In this document: piece by piece, positions 10,701-20,900 of the stretch
How the letters are laid out: every line of letters begins with the position of its first letter
Numbering within the stretch: the first letter of the stretch is position 1
Source: Beta vulgaris subsp. vulgaris
Lineage: Eukaryota; Streptophyta; Magnoliopsida; Caryophyllales; Amaranthaceae
Reading direction: 5' to 3'
Length of the DNA: 64,000 bases
Assembly: GCF_026745355.1 (NCBI RefSeq)
Contig: NC_079202.1
Span: 37,722,543 to 37,786,542 of the forward strand
Notes under the pieces: model-generated
Told to the model about the DNA's origin: nothing
Database searches by the model: none
The model's input: the letters and a program-made list of their open reading frames with translations, nothing else
Position numbers and translations under genes: made by a program

Positions 10701-13591
10701 TCATCTAGAATTTACAAAGTACTGAGAACTTCTCAAGTACTCTTAGTATAATCAGCATAGCAATTAGCTCCTTTATCCAACTCAAATCATGAATCTGGAA
10801 TTAATTGCATGTAACTAAATGTCAACAGCGTTAGGCACATTAAGTCTTCCCATACAGCTTCAACAGAGTCTTCGGAGACTTGGAACCAGTTCCAACTCAG
10901 TTTATTAAAGCAATTTAACTAGCCTACTTAAGTAATCCAGCATATCTACTTCCAAGTGAAGGTCAAATTTCACCTTGAAACCTTCAATTGAACTCCCAAA
11001 AGTTGCAAATAAACAGTGTTATGATAGCAGCTATCAGGACGTCCACCAAATTAACCTTAATAAGCTCAAATTCAGTATCTAGAAAAAGTGACCATCAAAA
11101 ATCAATTTTAACAAGTTGGTTCCTGATAAATACCCCAAAAAGAGCTGATCTAGTTCCAAGTTATACCTGAAAGCAGTAATTCTCTCTTTGATATCCAGTT
11201 TCTCAAAACAAACATTGAAACTTAATGAGATGTGTCAGGCTGCTTTGTTGACTTGCACTATATATATCCCGAATTCTTCAGTCAAATTAAAATTCATCTC
11301 TTTGTGTTGGAGTCATGTCAGTTCAACCTAATTAGTGAGTAAACAGCTTCTCTCCCATGTTATCGCCACTAAAGTGCATTCTACTCAATTTTCAGCTTCT
11401 CACTCGCTGAAAATGACAGCAAGGACTGTTTCTCTTGACCCTTATAGCCTTCCTTGAATCTCTTTGCAAGGAAGGCATAAGAAAGCATGACTTGGGAAAC
11501 GATACAAACATGACTTTGCACCTATATCTAACAATATAAAACTTGCTAAAGTTTTTACTGATTTCAAGAGAAAAGTTTATGCTATCGCTTACTAGCTCTA
11601 GGAGATTTAGGCAATGTCAATCCACCAAGTTACGTCAGAAAACCTTCCAGCATCAATTTCTCAAAATCCAGGATCATGTCTGATGTCTCCCTTTTAGTAA
11701 AAGGATATCTCTATTCTCTAAACATGCATATTATTTTATTTTCACTAATTCCTTCCTCTAACAATAAGAGGCCAGTAATTCTATCTAACAATATGATGCC
11801 AAAGCAGAAAGATGAAGTTTAAACTCTTACCACGCCCACGCAGCAAATGCCTTATCGCCTTTAGAGAGCCTCCGAGACATAACGCTGTGGGAAATGATTT
11901 TTTGCAATCCTACAGGTAAATTGAGAAACTATAAGATACTAGTGGTAATAATCTCAGAGGATAAATTCACTAATAGAGTACTGTATCCTCCTCCTCATAG
12001 AAAAATTGTGAAGGATAGTAGAGGAGAAGCATAGGTACTAGGTTAATGGTAGCTACAATGAGATTCTTAAACCAGTTACCACCTCCCTACTGCAGTCGCT
12101 AGTAAAAACACAGAAGATGGTTCTCAAACAACTAATCTCCAACAAACATGTTGCCAACAATAGTAATTAACCTTTAAAAATTACAAAAGAACCTGTCTCA
12201 CATAAATGATAAGGTTGGTTCAGGTACTACCATACTAGCATTAAAATTTCTTAAGGTTTCTAAAAGAAAAATAGATAAAAAGAAAATGAATCATTCAGGA
12301 ATTGGTGGCGTCCGTCGCATGAAAATCAGATATAACAACCTTTTACAAACGAGTTGGAAAGCTACTACAGATGAACTGGTACACTGGCAGGATATTATTG
12401 TGGTCAATCGGTGCCATAAGATATCAAACATAGTTGCTTAATTAATAAAGACCATCTAGCCAAAAGCTTTTACCAATTTGTACAAGGGACAATTACATAA
12501 TCATAATAAATTACAAACAGTAGATCATACTTATACAAAACTAGAAACGGAAGAATGATTACCCTATGTCACTTAAGGAGCTGATTATAGCATTAACCAA
12601 AGACGGTAAACCTTTGCAACACAAGTTAGACTAATATGAAGGCATGACGTTCACAAGTTACATTAATATGAAGGCATGTCATTACAAGCCATAAGATTCC
12701 GAACATAAAAACTAAGAAATTATTCTTCCTTTTTTCTTTCTTTGAGGTGATACAATATCCAAGAATCTTACCTCTAGGCGATCTAAAAGATTCTCAGCCA
12801 CAGAATTCACAAATGAATCATCTGAGCGTGTTAACCACGCTGCTCGATCACGCTGCAAATCCAGAAATCAATTTTCAAAAGCAAATTAATACTAGTACTA
12901 ACACAAAAACTAATATATAGATAATCTGTCCACATGAAGGCATTAGCTTCGTAAGTTACACTAATATGATAAGAAAAAGGTAGACACCACCGTAGCTATA
13001 ACAAGATACATAGAAATACACAGTTTCACCAATCACTACTCAGGCCCGGCTATTTTGGACTGAAATTAACTGAAGTGAACTAAACTGAACTCAATTCAAC
13101 TGAACCGCATTCAATTGAACTGAATGTGTGAGAAGAAACTAACTGAACCGAAAACAAGTACAAGAGAACAGGGCCTCAATGTCTCAATACACAAGCACCA
13201 TATACAAAAATGACACAAATTTTGCGGAACTAATCAGAATAATAGCAAAGCAACAGTTTGATTTTTGCACTATTCACGTGTTTCACTTTTACCGTACTTT
13301 TGAACTCATATGTAGTATATAAACACAATTGTTCATCTATTAGGTACTTCCTCATGGCTCATGGTAGTAGTATAGTAGCCCAGACCTATAAGAATCGCAA
13401 TTAAAATGTCAGTACAAGAAAGAGTAAAAATAAACCTGTTTACGTTTGAGATCACGATCGAAAATCTTGACTCTTGAAGTAGTGGATCCATCAACACTGT
13501 CAGTACAAAATGAGCTTCTCCTCACTTTTAAATTTGCTCTAATCCAGGTTGACAAAGAATTTCTACGGAAAACGGAATTGATTGATGACAT
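4770..13591 (-). CDS. NDUFAF5: NDUFAF5-like mitochondrial complex I assembly methyltransferase-fold protein (11 exons)
   Basis: Exons on the minus strand are 13436-13591, 12772-12852, 11831-11909, 10483-10624, 10224-10293, 10031-10095, 9864-9942, 8047-8134, 6150-6214, 5979-6068 and 4770-4886. All have GT..AG borders and phases that join to 343 codons plus TAG, close to the family length. The product starts [16 protein letters not shown], an Arg/Ser-rich segment that fits a mitochondrial presequence, followed by [20 protein letters not shown]. Methyltransferase-fold motifs are LCLGGSL (about 89-95), KLIMMDTS (110-117), [16 protein letters not shown] (156-171) and LGGETLKELR (192-201). The end is [19 protein letters not shown]. 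The family acts in the matrix on complex I assembly; human NDUFAF5 hydroxylates an arginine of NDUFS7. Start choice: first Met of exon 1 in frame with the presequence; a Met farther upstream (13759) is possible but reads through UTR-like sequence. Identity is confident; exact chemistry is inferred. Confidence 0.9.
5785..5901. mobile_element. 117 bp hAT-type MITE in NDUFAF5 intron 10
   Basis: The termini are CAGTGTTACCTAATTC on the left and its inverted copy GAATTAGGTAACACTG on the right. They are flanked by 8 bp repeats that match at 7 of 8 positions (CATGGATT at 5777-5784, CATGCATT at 5902-5909). An 8 bp duplication and CAG-type ends are hAT hallmarks. It sits between exons 10 and 11. Confidence 0.8.
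8393..8413 (+). repeat. G-tract in NDUFAF5 intron 8 flank
   Basis: Two G runs of about 7 and 13 bases separated by CC lie inside intron 7 (8135-9863). On the sense strand of the gene this is a C-tract. It is low complexity, with no gene content. Confidence 0.7.
13042..13176. mobile_element. MITE-like inverted repeat in NDUFAF5 intron 1
   Basis: The left edge AGGCCCGGCTATTTTGGACT matches the inverted right edge AGGCCCTGTTCTCTTGTACT at 15 of 20 positions. The interior is a run of AACTGAA-type motifs. TCA lies at both outer edges and could be a 3 bp target duplication, as in PIF/Harbinger MITEs, but this is weak. It lies within intron 1 (12853-13435). Confidence 0.5.
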
Positions 13592-14136
13592 TGCTCTCAC
13601 TTTGTTAATGGAAAACAAAAGCGAGAGAAAAAAGAAGCAGCGTCTCCAATAAAAAAAACAAAAAGTTAAGCGACCTGCGGAAACATGATGGCATGAAATT
13701 GAGCAATAAGAGGATATGGAGATGGATTGGTTTGTAGCTGATCCCCGATAACAAACCAAGGATCGAAGCCTGTGTCCTACAAGTCAAGCAGCGAGGGGAT
13801 TTGGAGAAAGATTAAAAGCGGAAGTTGGCCCATATATGGTCAAATACTTTTTCCGCAACCCTTGTCCCTTGGAAAATGCCTCATAATAAACTTGTTTGAT
13901 AAAATAAAATAAAAAAAATTTATGTGACCCGTGCATCCAATAAAGTTATGTAGATTATAATAATTACAACTTTTACTATTTTATCTTTCTTATTCATATT
14001 TTCTTACCTTTCCAGTTTCTCTCTTATAACTGCTTCGTTTTCTCTTTATCTCTCTTCAAGTTTTTACTCTGTTTTTCGGTTTTCGTGATATAGTTAATTG
14101 TAAAATTGGACTTCTAGAAGATTAGGATTATATTGA
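13592..14136. other. 5' flank of the NDUFAF5 homologue
   Basis: This stretch contains the presumed 5' UTR and promoter of the minus-strand gene, including the TGGGCC motif at 13827-13832, followed by AT-rich sequence. No other gene is visible. Confidence 0.45.
13827..13832 (-). promoter_or_regulatory. Site II-type motif (TGGGCC) upstream of the NDUFAF5 homologue
   Basis: On the minus strand this reads TGGGCC, about 236 bases upstream of the chosen ATG. Site II elements (TGGGCC/T) are known to be enriched in promoters of plant nuclear genes for respiratory components. A single copy is weak evidence by itself. Confidence 0.35.
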
Positions 14137-14525
14137 CAGTTTGGTGTGTTTGTGTGTGGTATAGTGTGCTTTTATGTGATATAGTGTGTTCTTTGTACTA
14201 TATTATGTTTATTTGCGCTATAGTGTGTTTGTGATCTAGTGTATTTCTTTCTTATATAGTGTATTTGTTTGTGATATAGTGTGTTTCTATGAATTATAGT
14301 TGAGTATAATTGAAACTGTTATAGAAGATTATGGTAATATTGTCATTTTTAATATAGTGTATTTGTATATGGTATAGTGTGTTTTTGTGTGCTATAGTGT
14401 TTTTTGCAAGGGCTATAGTGTTTCTTTGTATTATAATGTATTTATTTGTGATATAGTGTATTTCTATCTTATATAATGTATTTGATTGTGATATAGTGGG
14501 TTTTTGTGTATTATAGAAGTGTGTG
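14137..14525. repeat. Degenerate minisatellite with TATAGTGTGTTT-type units
   Basis: TATAGTGT(G/A)TTT recurs about every 20-28 bases across roughly 390 bases, with variable spacers such as TTGTGA. This is an imperfect tandem array. Minus-strand open frames across it are products of the repeat and were not called as genes. Confidence 0.8.
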
Positions 14526-14883
14526 TCGCAATCCACGTGCGTGAGCCTGGTGCACACTAATTTTACCGTGAACCAGGTCAACACAAGTCGAATTGCTTAT
14601 TTGACACTCCTACTTTGATAGGAATAGGAGGCTTAGGGCCTCTTCGACAGAAGTACTAAAGCAGTGGTCGCGGACTTTAGCTGTAAAACAAGTTAGGAAA
14701 AATGGATCAAAATACCCCCAACTTTGAGTTGATTTTAAATACCCCAAATTATTGGGGAGGTCTGCCAAAAATGCACCATGGCCCAAAAAGAACCGGTTTA
14801 GTAGGTTTAAAATATCAGGTGTCGTGCTCTTATTTATCTTACTTAATTTTTTTGTTTTGCTTTTTTTATCATCCCACCTTACC

Positions 14884-16002
14884 CAGGGCCGGTCCTGACA
14901 TTTTAGGGGCCCTAGGCGAAATCATATATGAGGCCCCTCCGACTATATGATAAATTAATACTGACATGTACTTCATTTGTTGAGTGTACCGTGGAGACTT
15001 TCGCTAGTTCTCAAAGCATGATATATATGACTATCAGAATAGACTAAACTAATTTTGTAGTTTGCGCTATTAAAAATATTTCTTATAAATTTTGTTAGAT
15101 TGCAACATTCACATTACATCTGATTTTGTATATCCTAATAAATAAATAGTTTAGTTTTCAAAGTATTTAACTAAAAAAAGTGGAGGAAAAATCAAGATTA
15201 CTGACCTGGTAAAGAAGAGGAATTTTTTGAAAAATATAATAATATGGACTAATGGGAAAAAATAACCCTCTTTATTTTAGTAATGAATATAATTGATACA
15301 TAGCTTCTTGAAACTCCTATGAAACCTAAGAGAACTCCATCTCTTATACAGAGTAATCATTACTACATATGTTCCTAAATAATAGTTACACTTTGACTTT
15401 CAACACTATTCAAAAATATCAATTTGACTATCATTTTTCATTTATAGGTAAGGAAAAATTATATTCATGTGATATCTTGTTTATTCATGTCGATATGTAC
15501 TTTTACAATATCAACTTTTTATAATTTTTATAAATACGAAATTAGAGATATTAGTATTCAAAGTTACGTATCAACATACGTAGAAAGTGTAAGTGTAACT
15601 ATTATTTAGAAAAGGAGGTAGTATTTACTAAGAAAAACCGAGGGCTTGATCTCTTCTTTGCATTGTACTTCAATAATTGCCTTGATTTTAAAGGAAAACT
15701 ATACTACTATGTAGACACATCAAATATAAAAAACAAAGAAAAAGAGATTGACAGGTGAAAATCAAAATTGCACTTTTACCTAATTTTCCAATGCCAAGGA
15801 CTACAAAATAAGAGAAGAATCAACAGATTAATTGCACCAATAACATTTCAAGTTTTATGTAAGAGTGGAACTTTGTGCTGCATTTACTGCATTTAACACA
15901 GCCTTGGACAGTACACTAAAGTGCAGTGGAAATTTTTTTGGGCCCCCTACGCCATGGGCCCTAGGCAACGACACCTCATGCCTACCCTCAGGGCCGGCAC
16001 TG
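14884..16002. mobile_element. Non-autonomous hAT element, 1.1 kb, perfect 8 bp target duplication
   Basis: The left terminus CAGGGCCGGTCCTGA pairs with the right terminus, which reads CAGTGCCGGCCCTGA on the other strand (13 of 15 match). ACCTTACC flanks both sides (14876-14883 and 16003-16010), a perfect 8 bp duplication. GGGCCCTAGGC-type sequence lies just inside each end. The interior has no transposase, so it would need enzyme in trans. A Stowaway MITE is nested at 15363-15621. Confidence 0.88.
15363..15621. mobile_element. Stowaway-type MITE nested in the hAT element
   Basis: TA dinucleotides flank the element (15361-15362 and 15622-15623). The ends are CTACATATGTTCCTAAATAA on the left and, inverted, CTACCTCCTTTTCTAAATAA on the right, continuing into TAGTTACACTT on both sides. 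A TA duplication with CT(C/A)C-like ends is typical of Tc1/mariner-derived Stowaway MITEs. Length is 259 bp. Confidence 0.75.
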
Positions 16003-16010
16003 ACCTTACC

Positions 16011-16140
16011 ATTTCCCACTCCCACCCCGCTACCACCCTCCCCTCCCCCCCCCTCCTCAACCACTAGTCCCCCTCCCCTTCCTCTTTCTCCCTCCTCCCC
16101 ACCCCCTCCCACCGAGAAACCCCTTCCCCTCCCCTTCACA
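16011..16140. repeat. C-rich low-complexity tract
   Basis: The tract is almost pure CCCCTCC/CCACC-type sequence. Long open frames on both strands here (Pro-rich on plus, Gly-rich on minus) arise from composition and also run into the neighbouring hAT element, so no gene is called. Confidence 0.75.
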
Positions 16141-16442
16141 TACCAGCCATAAGAGACAAAACTACATATACAAGATCGACCTAAAATCATGTGACTATTA
16201 TTATGAAGGCTCATCTTGTGATATGCATAACACTAAAAGTTGTATACACTGCATATTTGCATAAGTGTAACAATAATAAATCACCATTAGTCATAGTTAC
16301 TAAATAGTTATCAATCACGATTAATCATACCAACTAATCACTATTCTCCACACAAAGCACATGTCACATATATTCCTAATCAAACTCCATCAATGATTAT
16401 TATCCATGGTCATTTTTGAAACATGACCATCTGATATATTTA

Positions 16443-16908
16443 ACACTAGTATTTTGGCCCGGGTGATGCCCCAAGCTAATTGCAATTATCAGATATCTCT
16501 TTATTCATAAATTTCATAAATTGATTTTATTAGCTTTTCATAATATTCTATCTCGTGCGGAATTGGAAGATGAACATTATGACATGATAAGTTATTTAAA
16601 ATTGGGGATAAAAGTAACAATTTCAATGGGATTGGGGTAAGATAATATTATTACTTAATAAAAGTGTTAGAAATCAAAAAGCTTGCCTACATCTTTATAA
16701 TTATATATATTTATAAGACATTATTATGTTTTACTTTGAAACATTAAGTATTAAAATTGTTGTGGATGAGTGGCTAAACTCTCATATTTCATTTCTAAAG
16801 TCATGTGTGCGAATCGTTTATTAGAAGTTTAAGAAAAATGTCATGTGGCACCGTTTGTTTGATATGAACGGCTTTTAATATATTTGTATAGATAGATGTT
16901 TAGACCGA
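16443..16908. mobile_element. Possible transposon remnant with a tRNA-like internal segment
   Basis: The segment opens with ACTAGTATTTTGGCCCGGG, a terminus-like sequence, and ends near a TATTTGTATAGATAG motif. Inside, about 16759-16830, GGATGAGTGGCTAAACTC resembles a box A and GTGTGCGAATCG resembles a box B, as in tRNA-derived repeats. No target duplication was found. The call is tentative. Confidence 0.25.
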
Positions 16909-16935
16909 TTTCTTTTTAGATTATATCCAAGGCAC

Positions 16936-16983
16936 GGCCCATTTTGGCACAAACCACGTACGTGGGCTGCTACGCCTGGCCCA
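16936..16983 (+). promoter_or_regulatory. Cluster of three site II motifs in the QCR6 promoter
   Basis: GGCCCA lies at 16936-16941 and at 16978-16983 (TGGGCC on the other strand), and TGGGCT at 16963-16968. These lie about 60-110 bases upstream of the presumed first exon of QCR6. Clusters of TGGGCC/T are known in promoters of plant nuclear oxidative phosphorylation genes. Placement and number fit that class. Function here is inferred. Confidence 0.55.
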
Positions 16984-17040
16984 ACTCGCCGTCTTCCTAT
17001 ACAATCATCTGAGATCCCTAATTGCAGCTGTTTTTACATT

Positions 17041-17937
17041 ACACACATCATACTTGACCATTTTCGCACTGATCTGAAAAACAAAAGTTACAGGTGCGCA
17101 TCTTCATCTCTCTCCTTCATCCTTATACTTAAATTTTAATTAATTTAAGCTCCAAATTTAAGCCATCAAATCTATCACCAATTTTATCTTCTATCGTCAA
17201 TTTTATTTTCCTGTAATTATGTTGGTTTATGTTCTTGTGGAATTAAGGAATTTAGGATTCGCATTTTATGCACTCTTAGATCTTATTATGTAGAAATGGG
17301 TCCAAGTTTATATTTATTAATCACATATATGATATTATATGTCTCAGTTTGTTGAATCGAATTTGGTAAATTAGATCGATATAATATTATTTGTGTTCTT
17401 AAATTTCTGCTATTGGGTATAAAACGGATTTTTTTTTTCTGCGTTGATCGTTTTGATTATATACTTTTAGTTCTTTTTAACTGAGTCAAATATGTAGTAG
17501 ATGCTTGATTGTCCTTCATATGGTTCTTTAGCTGTAAATTTTTTATCTAACTATTTAATTAATAGTAGCATCTGAAATTTATAAGATTATGTCCAGCCTT
17601 ACTAGTGAAATATGTAAATTAGTTGAATTTTTCTGCGTTACGAGTGAGTGTTATTATCTAGTCTGTCTTTGGTCCAAATTATGGTAGCGACAGGTATTGG
17701 TGAAATTGAGGTGAAAAATGGTGAGAATAATTGTTAGTCAAATATAGATAAGTATGGGAATGTAAACGATCTGATGTGTTACCATAGGATTGAGGAGGAT
17801 AATATTTCGTGCCGAAGTAGTGTTCAATTCATATGTCGTATTACGATGCTTTAAATACTTTTCATATTAATCCATTTACGTTCTGGTGCAGAGGAGGATA
17901 ATCTTTGCGTTACTCACTATTTAAACTTCTTACTGAT
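17041..17937 (+). other. QCR6 5' UTR exons and first intron (inferred)
   Basis: A likely first exon ends at 17093 with a good donor (CAG|GTGCGC). A second exon, 17892-17937, has acceptor TGGTGCAG and donor GAT|GTAAGTG, and supplies AT of the start codon. The 798 bp between them would be a 5' UTR intron, common in plant respiratory genes. The transcription start is not visible directly. Confidence 0.5.
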
Positions 17938-20900
17938 GTAAGTGTAAACTATCCCTTTACTTACAAACTAATTTGAGTACTATGTGTTACCTTCATGCAT
18001 GGACCCTCTTATTTCCCTGCTCTTGCAAATTTTTTTGCTTCTTGATTGTTGTTCTGAATTTGCTTTGTTGCTTCTATCTGCCTTTTCTGATTTCTTGCCC
18101 TTATTTTTTTTCATGGTAACTAAATTTTTATCTCTATTGATGACAAACCACCCTGTATACATTCCAACTGGGGACAGAGTTTAGGGATATCCAGATGTAG
18201 GCTGCCTTACCCCGTATAGTAACCTTAATTATGACACAGGTCTTACTGCAAGAGGACGGGCTAAGTTCAACATCCAAAGCTAGCTTTAGTTAGGAGTTTT
18301 CAGTGCCAGATTTCTTACTGTGAATGTACATTGCACAGGATTGTTATTTTCAACTTGGCTTATGTAGAAGAGCTTGTTCACTGGTTTTTGACCCTTTTCC
18401 TTGCAAGTTATATAGCATGAAATGCACTAGGAAAATATTTTGTGACAAGAAGCTTCTTGAGTGACAGGTGACACACTTGTTATATCATGCAGATACCAGC
18501 TTATAGCAATATGTCAGGGCTGACCAGTAACATTTATATTACGCATGCTGTAAATAGTTTGCCACAACTTTCTTGCCTAACGGCTTCTGAAATTTGATGG
18601 TCATAATTAAGCATAAAGCACAGGTCAAAAGTACTAACTGGGAAGCTTTTTGTAAACTAATAGCTGCGTGCTAAACTGCGTCCCGTGCATGTATAGAGGA
18701 GGCCAGAAGAGATGATGCTGAGATGCTCTTGGGAAATTCTGATACCTGCTATCATAGACTTATGTGGTTCTGTTTGTCATTTATACTTTGTGGACTAGGT
18801 AAGTTATCTTGGAGGTTGTTCCACATTTGATGATAACCAATGGAACTTGCATAAAAGCATGAATCTGTTAGAAACACCTTAATGAGTAGCCATGAACCCA
18901 TTCAACCCGTAGTTTCTCCTGTTGTATACTTACCACTTGACTGCTTCTACCCGTATAAAATTGTAGCTGTATTTCATGTCTTTGTAACAAACATGTTTAA
19001 TTGTTGTGCTATAGTTGTTAATTAGTGTTTTTATCCTTTAGCTAAGCATCAGGGTTTATGAGCTCCATATATTTGGTGCTGGCTGATATAATTCAGAAAG
19101 GGTTTTTCTTAGTTGCTTTCCCTTCTACCCTCCCCCCTCCGATATTTGCCGGACATATGAAGAAGAGGCTTTATGGAGGTCATATTAGTGGCTTTATGTG
19201 TTATAATTCGTTACTTTATAATGTGAGTGATGAAATATTTCCTATCGCTTTTATGCTCTCTACTTTCTAGAGAAGAAATTGATGGCAGGAATGTTTTTGC
19301 TCTTTTCTAGCCTCTTAGCCTAGGTGATAGCACTGTTAGGTGACGTCGAAATGGGCAGACTAGTTTGCTGGAAGTTCTAGGTATTTGGGTCAGAGTCAAG
19401 GTAGTTTGGACTCTGGACGATGGTCCAATACAACCTCAAACTTGGATTGTTTTTTCCTGTTTTGAATTGAATCTCTTATTTCTGGCGTGGATCTGATAAC
19501 CTTTGTTTAAATTGGGCTGGACTTTGATCAGATTTATACTGAATTGTCAGCCTGATTCTTGAACTAGTTTTTCTTTGCTTTCTACTGCACAACAATCATG
19601 CCCTTGGCAACTCATTGTTTGTCCCACTTCAATGGTTGCTGTTTTGACCTTTTAGAGGCTGTACTGCCGATTAAGATTGTATATTTGAAAACTAGTCGCT
19701 CCGGAATTGACCTTTATTATTCACCACTCTCCTGCAGAATGTAGTGAAATGAAGATATAGAAGGGTGAAGGTGCTTTCTTTGTCATTTGAGAGGGATGCT
19801 GATGTCTTGATAGCTATGAAAAGCATTTCTTTGAACTAGGTAGCTGTGACTGGGAGTAGGATTTGTTAAAACTTGGGTAATATTTGAAACTAGCCAGATT
19901 ATGCCATTAGACTGTCCCTAGCCTGTATGTTGGAGCTTCCAGTGCCTAGATGTAGGTCTGCTTCCAATTTTTCATAGGTTAATATGTTGCATTGAGGCAT
20001 TGAGGTCAAGGGCTTGTTGCTGATAGGGTTTGAGAGTACTTCTGCTTCATCTTTTATTAGATTTATGTTTTGCTTTTGCAAGGTTTGATGGTTATGGTGC
20101 CTTTTTTATTATCTTTTACCATTTTATTCGGAAACAAGGGAATATGGAATGACAATTGATGTGGGGATAGCCTTTGCGACGATCCTAACATGCACACAAG
20201 GAAGTCACTTAAAAATAACCATGGGGAATACTCCTTTGCTTCTTTATTTTCATTTTGATTCCAAAATGTTTAAAGAATCGACCCATATTTTTGTACTCAT
20301 CGCGACTTTTCTTGCTCTGATGAATTTGATCATTTCTTGCTGTGCAGAATTAACTCTAAGATTTTATGGTTCTTATGCCTTGTGTCCATGGTTTCTTAAG
20401 TACTTGTCTATATATGATGCTTTTCCTTTATGGGTTTGGATATACAACAATGTTTCTGGGGATACTTTTTCTGTTTATGTTGTTGGAATGAAAAGCTAAA
20501 TTATGCTCAAATCATCCAAAAGAGAATATTGTGGTGAAGGTGTCTAAAATTTCCAGGACAGAATAGAATCTGATGTTAAAATGTATAGATGCTTGCTAAT
20601 GCAGAGAGAGCTATGTTGAAAATGTCTTCAAGGTAAGTAAATGGAGAGGAAAGGTGGTTTGCCTGGAAGTCAATGTTGGCTGCTTAGGATCTAGGATAAA
20701 GAATGTGCATTCTGGCTTGATTTCTGGTGCAGGACCAACTTTTAAGGCTTTCTCTTCCAGACTAATAGGTGGTATCTTTATAAGAAGCTCTTGTGCAAGC
20801 AGTGTTGCCAGAATGAAGAAGCAAATTTCATCCAACTTTACTTAGGTTTTCTAATAAGTGATGAGCGGTATCAGTGGTTTGCTGTTTTAGAGTATTGCTT

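Noticed and set aside
15855..16214. 119-codon Gly-rich frame on minus and a Pro-rich frame on plus
   Set aside because: They follow the C-rich tract and the end of the hAT element; no domain, opposite strands both open because of composition.
20149..20499. 116-codon frame with hydrophobic stretches in the long QCR6 intron
   Set aside because: No recognisable family and no sign of splicing or conservation; it lies within an intron. A hidden small gene cannot be excluded.
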